DNA from: Heloderma charlesbogerti
Taxonomy: Eukaryota > Chordata > Lepidosauria > Squamata > Helodermatidae
Length of the DNA: 64,000 nucleotides
Assembly (NCBI GenBank): GCA_026122225.1
Contig: JANEZZ010002205.1
Location: 682,001 to 746,000, forward strand
Reading direction: 5' to 3'
In this document: one piece after another, positions 39,301 to 54,300 of the stretch
Numbering within the stretch: position 1 is the stretch's first letter
Layout: each line of letters begins with the position of its first letter
The notes under the pieces: model-generated
Database searches by the model: none
Told to the model about the DNA's origin: nothing
What the model saw: only the letters and a program-made list of their open reading frames with translations
Program-made: the position numbers and the translations under genes

Positions 39301-42300
39301 ACTCCCGAGTTCCTGCACTCCTGACAGTTCAAGGTAAGGTTCGTGTGATGTCAGGGTGGGTGTAATCCTTACATGCGTATGCCCGAAGTGATGTGTTAAT
39401 GTGATGCATGCATGCGTGTGTCCACACCCCTTGTACATACAGTGTTTAGGAGCATAAGAACATGCCATATTGAATCAGACCCCTGATCCATCTAATCCAG
39501 TATTCTTGACACTGACTGGGAGCAGCTCTCCAGGTTTCCAGACAGGAGTTTCCGATCCCTACCTGGACATGCCAGGGATTGAACCTGGGACCTTGTGCAT
39601 GCAGACCTCATGCTCTGCCATTGAGCTATGATCCTTTCCCAGCTGAATCCATGGTCCACAGCTAAACATTTCATCTTCAGATGGCCACCTTTCACAAGAA
39701 ATAGAGCAGGGAGAAGTAGCAGTGTGAACCGGCCCTTGCTGTATTCATCTATCTTGACTGCAGAGATCTTTCTAATAGGACCTGTTACATTTTGTAGGTT
39801 CCATAGAATGTTTTTCAAGCAGTGTTATGACTGAGGGATGAACTGAATTGGGGCATCGTTAAAAAAAAAAAGTTAGCAGCCATGGCTGTGGACATATTAC
39901 CTCTTTCTGTTTCTATGCAAGTGTAGCTATCTTTAGCCAAGCCTCTGCAGGGGGAATATACTTTATAATATACTAGTGAAATATGTTTGTTCAGAGGTAA
40001 TTAGAGTGTCTCTCTCTCTCTCTCTCCCTCTCTCTCTCTCTCCCTCTCCCTCTCTCTCTCTCTCCCTTTCCCTCTCTCCCTCTCTCTCTCTTTTTATACA
40101 GCCCCACTGAGATCTTGAAGGAGATGATAGATGAGGGCTAGGTTTCTATACAAAACATTTTTGTTCAGGAAGCAAATCAGTTATCGCAGGGCAAGAGAAA
40201 AGCAGGCAAAGTTAGTTTCACACCAGCAGAGAGACACCAGGCATCTCACAGTCTGTTCTTTCTATTCCCAGACGGATGGCTGTGATATTACTCAAACGCC
40301 GTCTTTGTAAGCCCTTCCAGTGATGGCAGTTGCTTGTCCAGGAGCAGAAACTGGCTTGACAAATGCATCTGCTCCAATGAGCCGCAAAACCTCTTGGAAA
40401 ATAAGATGGCACGGTTTGACGTGTTCCATGATTTCTGGCATTTTATGCAGGTTGTGGACTAAAAGAACCCCACTGCATCCCTAAATGTGTGTGTGTGTGT
40501 GTCTTGACCACATTGCGAAAGGTTGTAGTTGTCTTTCATGTCTTTCTGTAGTCCCACTTTAGGGAACTAGGCACACATGATCTTCTGCGCATGGGCAGAG
40601 GGCAAGGAGAAGAGAAAGCAGATGTTGTTCTGCAGGAGGAGAGCATCGCAGCTAAGGAGCCACGGGAGAGGTTTTCATGCTGTCTTGAGAGACTGCTGTC
40701 TTATAGCCTCATGTCCCTGTCCCGAAGTCATTGGAGAGACGGAAGTTAGAGCATGATTGTGATCCATTTAGACAGCTGATCCGCTTGCCAGAGAAGAACC
40801 AGATCACATGCTTTCCCCACTTCTCCCTCATTCTTGTCTTATCCAGACAAAAGGGGAAGAGGCCTGTACCACTGCACGAAGCCCCCATATCTGGCAGGAT
40901 GGCCGATACACCTGCAATAACCTCTCCTGTTTCCCTTTTTGAACATCTTTTTCACTGTAAGGTGCTCATCATGACAGCGTCATTACTACTGTAAGTAGTA
41001 AATTGTAAGGGCAGGTGCTCATCATGACAGCCCCCAGAGCCATGCCCTCCAGGAGAATCCAAAGTCGCACCTAGCAGTTGGGTGGATGCCTACTACTTTT
41101 CTGTTTATTGCACAATTACATTTATGGGACACGACTGCAAACCTCTCCATACTTACCTGGGAGTACTCTCTGCTAAACTCGGTGGTGCTAACTTCCGACT
41201 GCATAGGTTCAACTTGTAAGACACGTGGAAGTGCAACTGTTAGCTTTTAATTAGAAATGCAAGCAAACTTAAACTGCTGGCTTGAAGTAGGAACGCCAAC
41301 AAAGCCAAAGAAAGAAGGGCCCAGCCTCTGTTGATGTGTTTATTACTTGTTTGTTTAAAATGTTTTTAGGCCGCCTTTCATGTGAGGAGCCCTCCCAAGG
41401 CAGCATACTATAATAATGGTGTGTTTGTTTTCCTCACTGCCTGACTTCCTCTGTGCTAATCGGTCATAAACAATAGGAAAACTTGGAAGCTTCATTATCA
41501 CCTCATCCACTTGCCAGAGCAAGGAGAGTCCATCAGCAGATGATTGCATTCCCCCTCCACTATACCACTGCTGCTATCCGGTAGTGGTGGGAGCGTTGGA
41601 CTGGGAGCCGGGAGATCCTGATTCTAGTCCCCACTCGGCCGTGGAAGCTCACTGGGCGACTCTGGGCCAGTCCCTGACTCTCAGCCCAACCTACTTCACA
41701 GGGTTGTTGTTGTGAGGATAAAATGGAGAGGAAGAGGAGGATAATGTAAGCCACCTTCAGTTCCTTGCAAAAGGAAGAAAGGCAGGATAGAAATGCAACA
41801 AATAAATAAATAAAAATTATCTCACTCTTGAAAAGCATTCAGTGACACCCACTGAACTTTAGCGGAGTCAGATCACACAGCGCTGCCATAGACCATATTT
41901 GTGGTAGACCATCTCGCTTAGTATCGTGTACTTTGACCAGCAGTGCCTCTCTGGGTTTTCCGGGGGGGTTTCTATGTCACCTACTGCCTCATCTTTTTGA
42001 ATGGAGAGGGGAAGGATTGGAGCTGGGACCTTCGGCATGCAAAGCAAGTACTTGGTGCGAAACCTGACTCAGCTGAGTAGCGAAGCCTTGTGTTTGAGGC
42101 TCAAAGTAGATGTGATGGAGCTGGTGTGGCTGCCCCCCTCATCTCCCTCCATCCTTCTTTTCCCGTAGCTTGGCATGATATCATCCTGTCTGCAGTGTTT
42201 GATTTGGCATGTCCCATTCACTCATGAGTCATCAAAAGGCATTAATAAGGCATGCGTGAACTAGCTTATTTACCTCTGTTAAATATACATATGAAATTGC

Positions 42301-42342
42301 CATAGATGTTGCAGGTGTAATATTTAATGTAGACCACTTAAC

Positions 42343-42394
<52 letters not shown>

Positions 42395-45300
42395 GGCAGC
42401 GCATAACCCTGTGAGGTTTATCCTCACAACAACCCTGTGAGGTAGGCTAGGCTGAGAGAGAGTTACTAGCCCATAGTCACCTGGTGAGCTCCATGACTGA
42501 GTGGGGACTCGAACCTGGGTGTCTCCATTCCTAGTCAGAGACTCAAACCACTGCATCACACTTCCTCTCTGTTAATATAGCCCACTCCCACATGTGCCTC
42601 TGTGCTATGGCATTGATGAGCATTGGCTGGTATATGCTCTCAACACCCAACCTGTGTTGCTGGATGTTCCCAAGTTTCAGGTGGTCTTATTGAACAGACC
42701 TGAGCTGTACAGGCCTCAAAAGTACTTGAATCTCACAGTGATGAGAGTTGGAAGGGACCTTAGAGGTCATCTATTCCAACCCCCCACTCAGTGTAGGATC
42801 TGCAACAGAAGATGTTACTACAGCATTTTTGACAGATGGCCATCAATCCTCTGCTGAAGTATTTGCTTCTCACATGCCATCTTTGTCCCCGGTGTCTGCT
42901 TGCAACCAGCCAAACAGTGGCTTTGTGATTACCATAGTGCCTCTCTTGTCAGCAGAGAAGCCGAGATGGAGCGATGGAGCTGATGTCTGCAAGAAGCACA
43001 CTGACACATCAGTTGATATGAACGTGAACATACGAAGCTGCCTTGTGCCCAGAATATTGGCCTGGCCTGTGCCCAGTTCTCTCCTCTGGCTGGTAGCGTC
43101 TCTCCGTGGCCTCATGTGGAGACCTTTCCCACCTCTGCGATGCGAGATGCTTTTTAACAGGGGGCACCAGGGATTAAGCCTGGAACCTTCTCCATGCGAA
43201 ATGTGTGCTCTACCACTGAAGTATGGCTTCTCCCCCCTTTTCTTAATCAGTCCTCAAACCGACATCATTATGCTTGGGTTAAATGCGGCAACAACTTAAA
43301 ACGTCAAGGCATGTGAGGAATGATTGAGACCGGTGCGATCGCTGTTCCCTAATTTGTATCCTTCCCCAGTCCCGCTGCATACTACTGACGTTACAATTTT
43401 TAATTAAAAAAAACAAAAAAAGCTTAAACGCATAATACTGACGGCTTCCTTCTGCCCGAGCCAAAAACATACTTGAAATCAAATGTGACGTAAAGCAAAA
43501 CTTCTTCTCTTACGATTTTCCCAAAGAGAAACAAGTTTTTGGTTTGGTTTTGATGTGTGTGTGTGTTTTTTAAACACTGCCAGCGTGTGAACAGGAACTG
43601 CATTGAACATAATGTTGTGAACAGGAACTATTGAAAGTGGTGCGGCAAGGTGGCGGGGGGGGGGGATGACAGGACGCGAACTTGCTTTGAACCCTCATGT
43701 CTTAAGCAGGTAATCAGAGCATTATTGTTAGTGTCTGCTATAAGTGATATGCTTCTGGGTTCAAGCAAAGTTCAGCCAAAAATCCTCATTGCAACGAAAC
43801 CTGCCCTTAATCCAGAGTTTTCTGGGAAATGGTACTGGGCAAATGTTTCACGGACGCCATCTGCACCTTCAGAGCGCAAAACGCCCGCACCGTCAGTGCA
43901 GAGAACCGTAGGGTGCATGCTCCGCTTTTCCTGTCGCTGAACTGATGCGAGGGGAAGTTGTGCTCCACGGTCACAAGGTTGGTCGTCGGGGGAGAAACGT
44001 TGGCCAGTCGACAGACACGCGCATCCAAGCTAAGTTGAGAGACGCCATCCAGGAACAAGGTGGCGCCTGTAGATGTTGCCGTCGTTTTCGGGGACACATT
44101 TGTTTGGACACCCCACAGCTTGGCTCACCTTTCCTAGGCGCTTGCGTTGTTCACAGGCCACAGATGCTCAGGATGCAGCTGTAGCACTCCCATGGATTGC
44201 TGTAACGCTGCTAATCACAATAGTTTAAGGCAGGGGTGGGCAAATGGCGGCCCTCCAGATGTTTTGGCCTACAATCCCCAGCAGCCAGCATCGCCAATGG
44301 CAATTTATTTATTTTATTTACAATCTTTATATGCCGCTCCATATCTAAAACAGATTCTGGAGCGGTGAACATAAACGGTAAAATAGTAAAAGAATAAAAA
44401 GATTAAAACACCGTATTAAAATTACGCTTTTTAGAAAAAGAATACCAATAAAAACCGTGACTGGTCAGTTAAGGAATGCCTCCTGGAGCAGTGCTGTTTT
44501 CAGGAGGCGCCGGAAACGGCACAGTGTCGGTGCCTGCCTGACCTCCAGGGGCAGGGAGTTCCAAAGAAAGGGGGCCGCCACACTGAAGGCTCTTCTCCCA
44601 GTGGACTCCAACCGGGCTGTAGGTCCATGTGGAGTCATCAGGGGCATGACTTCAGTGGCTGGGCAGGCTGGTAAAGAAGAAGGTGCTCTCTCAGGCGCCT
44701 GATGCGTGCTCAGAATTGTAGGCCAAAATACCTGGGCGTTTTAAGGGGTGGTTGTCTTGTCTTGATTTTCCTCTTCATTCTGTTTCATTTTCTCTGCTTC
44801 CCCTTTTTTATACACCCGCTTTCCAGTAGACTTGGAAGCACTTGGTTGTTCACCAGAAACGGGGGTCATTTAAGTACACTAGATAGCGAATTCTGAGGTG
44901 CGTGCATGTGTGTCTGTCTCTTTTCTCCCCTCCCTTGTCCCACGATATATTATGAATATCCAGGCACATCTTGCCTTCATTTCTTTTATTTTCATCATTC
45001 GTTGAGTTAGAAGGCGACATTATACGTTAGAGTGAATGTCTGAAATGTGGTGCTCGTTTTCACATCAGAATGCTGACCGTTTCAGGCAAATGCTGCTAGA
45101 GATCTCGAGAGAAGCTGGTAAAGGCCGACACTCGCCTGAACGTGGTTGTCGGTGTTCATTGGACATATATGCAAAAAGTGGGGGAATAGATACCCTGTCT
45201 TTCAGTGTGGGGCAGTGGTTAAGGAGTGTGAGCTTTAGGTGAACTCTGGCCAGTTGCTCATACCTCTCAACCTAATCAGCCCTGAGAGGTATTTTTGATA

Positions 45301-48300
45301 ATAAACTGTGGGTAGAGGAGGAACCACATCCTTGTTGTTGATATATTTGCAAAATTTGCCTGGCATCGTCGGAATCCACATTTGCAATAGTTTGGGCTTT
45401 TCACTGTAACCCGTGCAACTCCGTCCCCGCACACTCTGCAGACGACGATTATCGAGTGTCGTCTCTGGCCTCCCAGATACGTTCTGTGTACAAGGCCTAC
45501 AGCGCTGGTTTATCAGCTCGTAGCCTGCGACGTGGCCTTTCGCGTGGGGAGGGGGGTTGTGTTCGCTGCCGAGCGGCGAGCCTCTGGTGTCGGCGCTCGG
45601 GGCCTGCTGGGATGGGGTTTACACTTGGGCTGTCCTTTTGCCCTTCCCCTGAACTCTCTTCATTTCAGTCATGAGCAAACAGCCAGTGCCTGAACTAACA
45701 ACCTTGCAGTCCTCCAAAGCACGTCTCGCTTACAGTACCAAACAAAGGGAGGCCCGCGTGGGCCGGCCCAAGCCAAGGAATGCTGCTTCAGGGTTCTGCT
45801 CCATAAATTTAACCAGCACGACAAAAAGGAGATAATCTGAACCTTCGTGATGATCTGAAAGGGGGGAGGTTTGTGTCCCATTGATTGCGGTCTGGAGCGA
45901 TGCCAGACCCCAGGCCTGACCGACAGTTGAACCATATCGTTAAGGCGTGTAATACTGCTCGAGTTTTGTACGGCAGCCAATGAGTACATATCCAGAGGGC
46001 AAAAGTTTAGAAAGAGTTGAGACTGTCCTATTTAACCCTCTCACGCTGTATGTAATGTATACCGCTCCCGCTAAGGGACAGCCGCGTTGCGATTAAAAAC
46101 GTAAACCCGCAATTATTATTTTTTGCTTCCGAGTCTGATCTGTAAAGGGAAACGGACTTCGGGAAACAGTCTTAAATTGACTGCCGCTGCTCCGGTAGGG
46201 GCCATCCAGATTGTGAAGGTTTGTCGTGCTACAAGGGGCGCAGGGCATGGGACTTGAGCGCCCTGTACTGTCTCAGGAAATTCTGGGCATACATATGCTC
46301 ACGTGGCCCTGAGCCTAGCTGGATGGGGCTGTCTCTTGGTGACTGCGCCCAGCAACCCTCATCTGTGCCCAGTAACCCTCATCTGCATCTTCCTGAGGTG
46401 TCACGAACACCGCTTTAGTGTTTTCCAAAGGGCTTGTGAAACCATCGCCTCGGGTAAAACAAAAAACACAACAAACCTGTTAAGGGAATGGAGGCTCTGG
46501 GCAGGTTAGCAGAGGAAAAGGTATATACCCTTGTTCCTTAGGTGTGCTTTATAAGTCCGATGAGAATAAGGTTAGAACTGAAGAGGGGAACTGAAATCTA
46601 CGAATTTACTACTTCATTTTCCAGGGAAGCTCGTGAGATCAATTATGACAGTGTCGCGGGACAGCGAGTCAGAGGAGAGGGTGCATGCGAATTGCTTGCA
46701 AATACAAGCACTTGCAGGGACAACATCATGTGTTGTGCTGCATTCACTAAAAATAGACATTTTGCAGATGGACCTATCCAGGGGGCAGTGGGGGGAGGTT
46801 GAGTTTAGAGAGGCAGGATGGGAACAGGCTGTTCAGCAAACACAGTGCGCAGATGTGTCTGATGTCCCGACCCCCCCTCCTTTTTTTTCTGGATAAGAAA
46901 GTGATACTTGTTTTCAAATGGCAAATCTACATGTGTGCCAGGCAGGGCCTTGACTGGGGATGGACACCTCCCTTGCTCTGTAGTTTCTTGCCCGGTCCCT
47001 GATGCCTTTTATCACTTTGTGGCTACTTAAGTCTCCCTCCCCCTTTCCAGCTGTTTCACACTCCCCACTTCTCCAAGCAGTAGACAGTTCCAAGGGCAGT
47101 TACTACAGCATCTGCTTTTGTGTGAACAGAGAGCTCTAGTCAATTGCCGTTGTTTTTGTGATATCTGTTTGTTTACTCATATACAAGACGTGCCTGTGGT
47201 ATCAAATACCCCATCAGTCAGTGCTCGCCAGTGAAGCAGAAACAGTTCATAGGATCATAGGAAGATGCCTTAGATATGTTTATTATTGCTGCTGCTGCTA
47301 TTATTATTATTATTATTATTATTATTAAATTGTGATGCTTCTCCCCATAAAAAGCAACCTGGAAGCAACTTTCACATACGTATAGAAATCCTTAATTAAT
47401 ATAACGGGGGTGGGACGGGACCAAACTCAATATAAAGCACAATCAGCACACTAATAAAATAAAAGACACCCTAAACACATGATCTAAAATCAATGCAAGA
47501 TGAAAAGTGTTCATCCACAATACCCAAAACTCACTCACACACGCACACAGTGCCTAGAATTAACACCACAAAAGCAGCCCACAATAATTAGGCTGTAACT
47601 AATGTCCAAATGCCTGGGAAAATAAGTACTTCTCTGCCTGGTGCTGAAAAGATGACAGTATCAGTGCCAGATGAGCTTCCTTGTGGAGAGCGTTCCATCG
47701 ACGATCACAGGAAAGGCCCGTTCCCAAATTCCCAGCCCTTGAGCTTCTCTCGGATGGGGTACACAGAAGAGAGCTTCTGAAGCCAACCTCAGGGACCAGG
47801 CAGGTTCATACAGGGAGAGGTGGGCTTTGGGTTATTGGGGTCCTGAGCCATATTGAATCAGACCATTGACCCAACTAGTTCAGTTTTGCCTGTGCAGACC
47901 AGCAGTGACTCTCCAGGGTTTCAGGAGAAATGCAAAAAAAGAGAACCCCATTCTCAGAGGTGCTAACAAAGAGAATGTAATTTCCATTATAAACTACTTC
48001 AAAAGAAGCAAAAAGCAAAGGTAGCTGTGCTGACCCTAAGAAAAAATCCATATTAGTGAAATACCTTCATTAGGACAGTCAAGAGACAACAAAAAAATGT
48101 GCAAGCTTTTGAGATCTCCAGATCTCTTCATCAGGCAAGATGTTACAGAAAGGGGTGGGGGAAACTGACTTGATGGTGAAGTCACATTGTCTGCATGTTC
48201 AGAGTACCAAGATGGACTGGGGGTATGGAATGGGTCTTCAGATGTTCAAATTATGCTTCAGAGGTCATGTGATGGTTACAGGAAGGGCTGGCTGCTGCCC

Positions 48301-51300
48301 CTAGTTTTGCTGGGATGAAGAAAGGGGAAAACTTTGGAGGCTTGCTCTCTGAGTTAGAAGAAAGCTCCAGAGATGATGAGATGATGAACAGGGCCTGGAA
48401 CAGCTCCAAAGAAAGGTGAAGATGGGATTTAGCTCCTAAAATAGTGACAATCATAGCAGAAAGGCAGGGTGATAGAAGCTATCACCCCATGGTTCCCTTA
48501 CCATGGGTGACGAGAGGCTTACAGGTGGATGACCAGGCTGCCAGCTCTTGGTTCCAAAGAGAACTGTTTTATTTAAATACTTACTTGATAGATTTTTTAC
48601 CCTGCTTTTCACTGTGTATATTCAGTGTATCCTCACAAAGTGGCTTACATTTATAATGGTAATCATACCTCCCAAGTATCAGCCCCAGGGTCTATATTGA
48701 ATGCCATGGCTCAACCCTTTGAATATGTGACAGTATAAAGAACAAAGTGCTTCTGAGCATGTGCAGAGCGCTCCCCCCCCCCACTAATGAGAAATCACAG
48801 GCAGGCCCTTAACCAAAACCAGATATGTGGGAACTATCTGGGAAATTCAAGAATATTGTGGACTGCACAGTCTAAAAGATGAAAACACATTGCATAAAAA
48901 GTGAAGCCACACAGAGTGTGTCGAGTTCAGTCAAACTGGTAATCTAGGACATTCTGTGTTTTGTTCTTCTTCTCATCCTCCTGCTTTCGCTTTTCTTTTA
49001 AAATAGCCATTTTCTCTGGATAGCTGGTAACACAGCCTACAGGCTTCTTACCAGAAAGTCAGGTTTTGTTTGTGCAAATCACATGTACAGAACCTTTACG
49101 TCTGACCTGGTCAGAAATCATTGCCTGTTTTGATTATATGTAGCATCTTCTTGTTCTCTGTTTGCTGCTCTGGTTTTGCATGCTGCCTTGTTGAAAAATA
49201 CTGCACCTGAAAAATAAATAGTCACTATTAAAACTAGGGGAGTAAAGACCTTCACAGCAGCATAGTACATTTGCATGCAATTCCACAAAACTTATAAAGT
49301 GCTTTCTGGTGTTTAGGTTTTTTTAATTGCAAGGTTGTCTTTGCCCAGTTCCTTTCCCTGGCATTTGCCCCAGAAGTGAGCAATGCACTGCTCTTTTCCC
49401 GAGGCCTGGATGGAGTTGCCTGTGTATGCAGCTAGAAGGTGACCGCACAGGAGCCCAGCTTTCATTTAGGAAAAAAATAGTAAATGTCAAGCCTCCCGAC
49501 TTGCAGAAATGAGAGAGAAGATGTGATGACACATTACTGGGCTCACAAGGAAAAGGCCACAAGCCCATCTTGGCTGTTCATCACTTCTTATAAGATCTAG
49601 GACTAGAGATCAGAATTGTTCAGTGTTGCAGCTTTTTCTCTTGGAAATGCATCTGTACATTTCCACAAAGTACTATTAAGGTGTGTTCCGATGCCTCCTT
49701 CCAGATGAAAGATTTGGCAGTAGTTAAGATCGTGTGAGCGTGAGGATGGGGTTAAGCGTCTCGGGAAAAAATTATAAATAATCACTTCTTATTCAAAGGT
49801 TTATTAGGTTAAATTCAGTCATGGATTATCCAGATGGTTTGGTCCTCGTGGATTGCTTATAATAAAAGAGGTTGAACAGTTTACACTCTTCTTCAGGAGA
49901 TTAGTCAAGTGGCAGCACCTTCTCCCAGGAGTAACCCCAGTTCTTCCCGTAGGCTGCAAGGAGCATGGAGTTGGATTGGCTCATGGTGGCAGGAGTTTCC
50001 CCCTGCATTCGTTCACCAGTACTCCCAGTTCCATGTGGTAGCAGCTTTTGTCCCTTAGATGGCTGATTCCAAACTGAGGCATCTGTGTTCACTGCAAAAG
50101 TCTTCTCAATCTTCCTAGCATTGAATGTACACTAAGAGTTTGGGCTTAGAAAAAGTCTCAGCTATCTATACTGACTCTTGCAGGTCACTGATTGGATGTT
50201 TTAACTCTTTTAACCTGCTGTTTTATTCTTTTACCGTGTCGTTCACCACTCCGAAATCTTCTGATGTGGAGCGGTATATAAATATTGCAAATAAATAAAT
50301 AAAATAAATTGATGTCATTTGGCTCATTGACCTTGAGCTTGTGCCCTCTCCTTTCTGTTGTTCTTTCTCAGTTGGGGATTATTCAGTCTTTCAGCTATTA
50401 TGTTGAGTTTTGTTGGATACCTGGGCCCATAGTCATCAGCGCAATGAATTGTGCCTGACCAGGGTGCTGTGATGGCAGCCTACCATACTGTTAAACATGC
50501 AAAAGGTACCTTTATCGCTATCTTTTAAGACCGAGCCGAAAGACCAGTGGGAAAGCAAGACCAGCAATAAAATTCTTGAGTTGAAACCAGTACTTCAGTT
50601 GTGTCCAAATGTGTCTCTTAAGAACTGAAGGAAGTTGTCCTGGCTCAGTTAAGGATTAGCCACAGCCCCTATCTATCCGAAGCTATTAAGCAGGGAAACC
50701 TTGTAGTGGATGTCTTGTAGCGTTCTCTCCCCGTGAAACATGTCTTTGCGGCAGCACCCACAATGCTCAAGTTTGCAGCAGACCTTTCTGCATACCCGGA
50801 AAGGTATGAGCTTATTTTGGGTGACGATGTAGATCTACAAGCAGGTTCTTGAGCTCAGTTAGCTGGCTATCCTCTTTTTGTTCGACCTATTAGGAATAAT
50901 TTATAATGAAGAGTTCTCCTGGATTTGCAACAAGACTAGCGTATGTCACAATGTGAGTCTGCTGGTGCTGCTGTGCCATAAACATCCATGTATCCACCTT
51001 CCTGCGTGCGCACACACACACACGCACACACACACACAGCCTGTACCTTGCTGCTTATGAGGCCTACCACCTATTCTGAAAGCCATTGAGTAGCCAAGAT
51101 CAGAGGCATTGCTTAGACCTCCGGTACTGTACAGACTGGCTTGGCACTGATATGCCAAGCAAATAAGAGGAAGTCTTTGCATCGCACGCTAAAATTCTGG
51201 AAGTCCCAGAATATTGTGGCTTGCTTTAATAACCAGTTGCTTAAGCGAATTGAATAATGGAAGCGCTTTTGGTCTGCAACCATTTTTGGAGCAAAGCCAC

Positions 51301-54300
51301 TCGGGTGTCAAACGTGGCCTGAACAGTGGTGCACGGTCCTGCACTGCTCAGCCTCCTGACGTCACCGTTCTCAATCTCTTAATGCCTTCATTCAGCACCA
51401 CTCTTCCCTGCTGTGATGGGTAGACATGAGGGCATTTCTCCCTTGCATTGCTTTTGTGTGCCTATTAAAAGCAAATCAGCAAATGTGTTGAGTGTTGAGT
51501 GGAGTTTAATGTAACACAGATGTGGGCACACCACCATTCATTCTGCTTTTCAAATTTCCAGCTTTTTGAATTTCATCAGTGTTGCTTGTTATTTACAGAA
51601 TGTAACTTGAGACAGCAGAACAAATTGTAGATTAGAAAAAAGAGAGAACAGAATCAAATAGTGTGGAACATTGCTTGCTCTCCAGACCAAACAGACCAAT
51701 TTGCCAAAAGCTGACGGCCTGCACCAATTAGTGCAATTCATGTTCACACCAGCAGGACATAATTTAGAAGGCAGCTGACCTCCTTATCAAGATGGGATTT
51801 ATTTTTGTTATTGTCAGGTTGAGCATCACGAGAGGAAAGAGCGTCAAGGAAGTAAGAAATGCAGCACCTTTTGAATGGAGGTCCCCTTGGTGGTTGCTGG
51901 GGAAGGGGTGCTCAGAGCCTCTCAGAAGCATATTATAGACTTCAGTACTTTTCTTACCTTCTACCTGTCCAAAGCTAGACATTACTAATTGGCCATTTCC
52001 TTGTTAATCGAGGGCTAAACTAGATGTTGTGAATGACACGGAGCTACTCCTCTTCTCTGTGCCTTGCAGGCAACTAATACAGCTACCACTCTGGTATTCA
52101 AAGCTCTCAGGATTGGGTAAGCAGTGAACTCAGAATCAATCCCCACTTTGCTGTTCTTGCTAAGTTTGCAGGCAGTCCCTCCTCTTGTTGTGTAGCTACA
52201 AACGTGGCATGGGAAAGGCATAATCAAGGGGAAAAACTCAAAACTATCTCTGAGTTATCTCAGACTATCTCTGTCACACAAAATGACAGAGTGGCCCAGT
52301 TCAGATGTAACAGTAGAGAGTAGTGTATCATTACATGTACAAGCCTTGGCTCTGTGCACTCCTTCCCACCCTTTAGCATGGCTGCAAGGAAGAGATCAGA
52401 AGCTTTTCTTTCCAATTTCAGTTAACCACCCTTCGGTGTTATGTCTGAATCCTAAACTGTGGTTACTCTTAACTAGGGTATATCGATACAAGCCATCATC
52501 AAACTATGGCTTGAAGTTGGCTTTTTTCCTGTAAACTGTAGTTAAGACTAACCACAGTTTTTCCAGATTTGGAAGTCATGCTTAACTGTGATCAGTCAAA
52601 ATCAGAAGCAAAGACTTCTGATTCAGTCAGAATCAGTGGCTGCACTGAGGAGGAAGGGAGAGTGTGTGAGCCCAAAGCTTTCCTATGGTCATTCTTGTAA
52701 CGATAAAGAATGGTTTATTGTTGTGTCTGAACTGAGTCATTATAGTATTGCCTGTAAAATTTGGCTTCACAAACATCTCTGCTTTGGGGGATGGGGTGGA
52801 AGGTGGTGTTTACAAGTTTATTACGTTTGTGGCTACAGAGGTATACCTAAGAACATAAGAAGAGCCCTGCTGGATCAGACCAAAGGTCCATCTAGTCTAG
52901 CATTCTGTTCACACAGTGGCCAACCAGCTGTCCATGGTAAACCCACAAGCAGGACATGAGTGCAACAGCACCCTCCCACCCATGTTCCCCAGCAACTTGT
53001 ATGCATAGGCTCACTGCCTCTGGTACTGGAGGTGGCACATAGCCATCAGGACTAGTAGCCACTGATAGCCTTCTCCTCCAGGAATTTGTCTTATCGCCTT
53101 TTAAAGCCATCCAAATTGGTGGCCATTACTACATCTTGTGGTAGTGAATTCCATAGTTTATGTGCTGTGTGAAGAAGCCCTTCCTTTTATCTGTCCAGAA
53201 TCTCCCACCAATCAGCTTCATGTGATGACCCCATTGGGTTCTAGTATTCTGAGAGAGGGAGTACTTGAACATGTAAATGCTTGGCCCTGAGGAAGCCTCA
53301 AAAGAGTTGTTGGAACTACACATGTAGCAGAGTGAAAAGGCAGAGTCTTGAGGTGACAGTGTACTATACCAATTCAGGTGGCAGGGTGTCTTTGAACGCT
53401 TTCCCAAGTTGAGAAAAGAGCAACTTCATGCAAATAGAAAGCTAGCCTATCAGGAATAGGAATGCTCTCCCTGATAGGCTAGATTTTTATGTATTCATGG
53501 TTGGTTGGTTGGTTGGTTGGTTTTTTTACAAGTGGTATTTTACTGGGCAAGCATTCAAATGCAGCACCCTCCACCTGCAGCCTAAAGTGGTACAGCCCAT
53601 TCCGCCACTTTATTCTGCTTCATCTGTAGACCGGGCCTCGGAATTCCACGGGGCAGCTCTTTAGCCTGTAGAGCTCTGTGGCTACCAGAATAAATTATGC
53701 AAAGCAAAATACAAGTAGTTTTATCTGAATAATGTTTGCAAGTTACAGAGCGTAGCTTTCTTTGTTTCAAAACGTGGATTGCCTTAGGGCCATGCATATT
53801 CTGCTCCTTATTTATTTATTTCATTTCATTTCTATACCGCCCAATAGCCGAAGCTCTCTAAACTGCCCAGAGAGCCATCTTTATTTGTTTATTCATTTAT
53901 TGCATTTATACCCCGCCTTTTTTCCTCTTGCAAGAAACCCAAGGCAGCTTGCATGATCCTCCTCCTCTCCATTTTATCCTCACAACAACCACCCTGTGAG
54001 GTGGGTTGGGCTGACAGTCTGCGACTGGCCCAAAGTCACCCAGTGAGCTTCCATGGCCGAGTGGGGACTAGAACCCGGATGTCCCGGCTCCTAGTCCAAC
54101 ACTCTCGCCGTTGCACCACACTGGCTCTTAATGCATCTGTGCACACATGCGGCCAGTTCGCACAATCAAATAAGCCACGGTGGCTTATTTAAGCCACGAT
54201 GGGCTCCTGCGTGTGCAGGCGGCCATTATGGATACTTAAGCCGCAGCCCCATGGCCTGTTCTAGAGTTATGCTGCCTGCGTTCAGACAACTCAGCAAGCT

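Larger units (their letters stand above)
39643..41577. other. Intron stretch, mostly unassigned
   Basis: The (CT)n tract, a direct repeat of GGTGCTCATCATGACAGC (40962 and 41013) and one short squamate-type repeat near 41135 are the only features seen. Confidence 0.5.
47936..52284. other. Intron stretch, mostly unassigned
   Basis: GCTTTTGAGATCTCCAGATC TCTTCATCAGGCAAGATG near 48107 resembles a dispersed reptile repeat of unknown class. An L2 tail (50200) and a (CA)n run are also present. No gene is recognised. Confidence 0.5.

Noticed and set aside
42347..42392. CRISPR-like or regulatory array
   Set aside because: It is a simple (TG)n microsatellite; no repeat-spacer arrays occur in the window.
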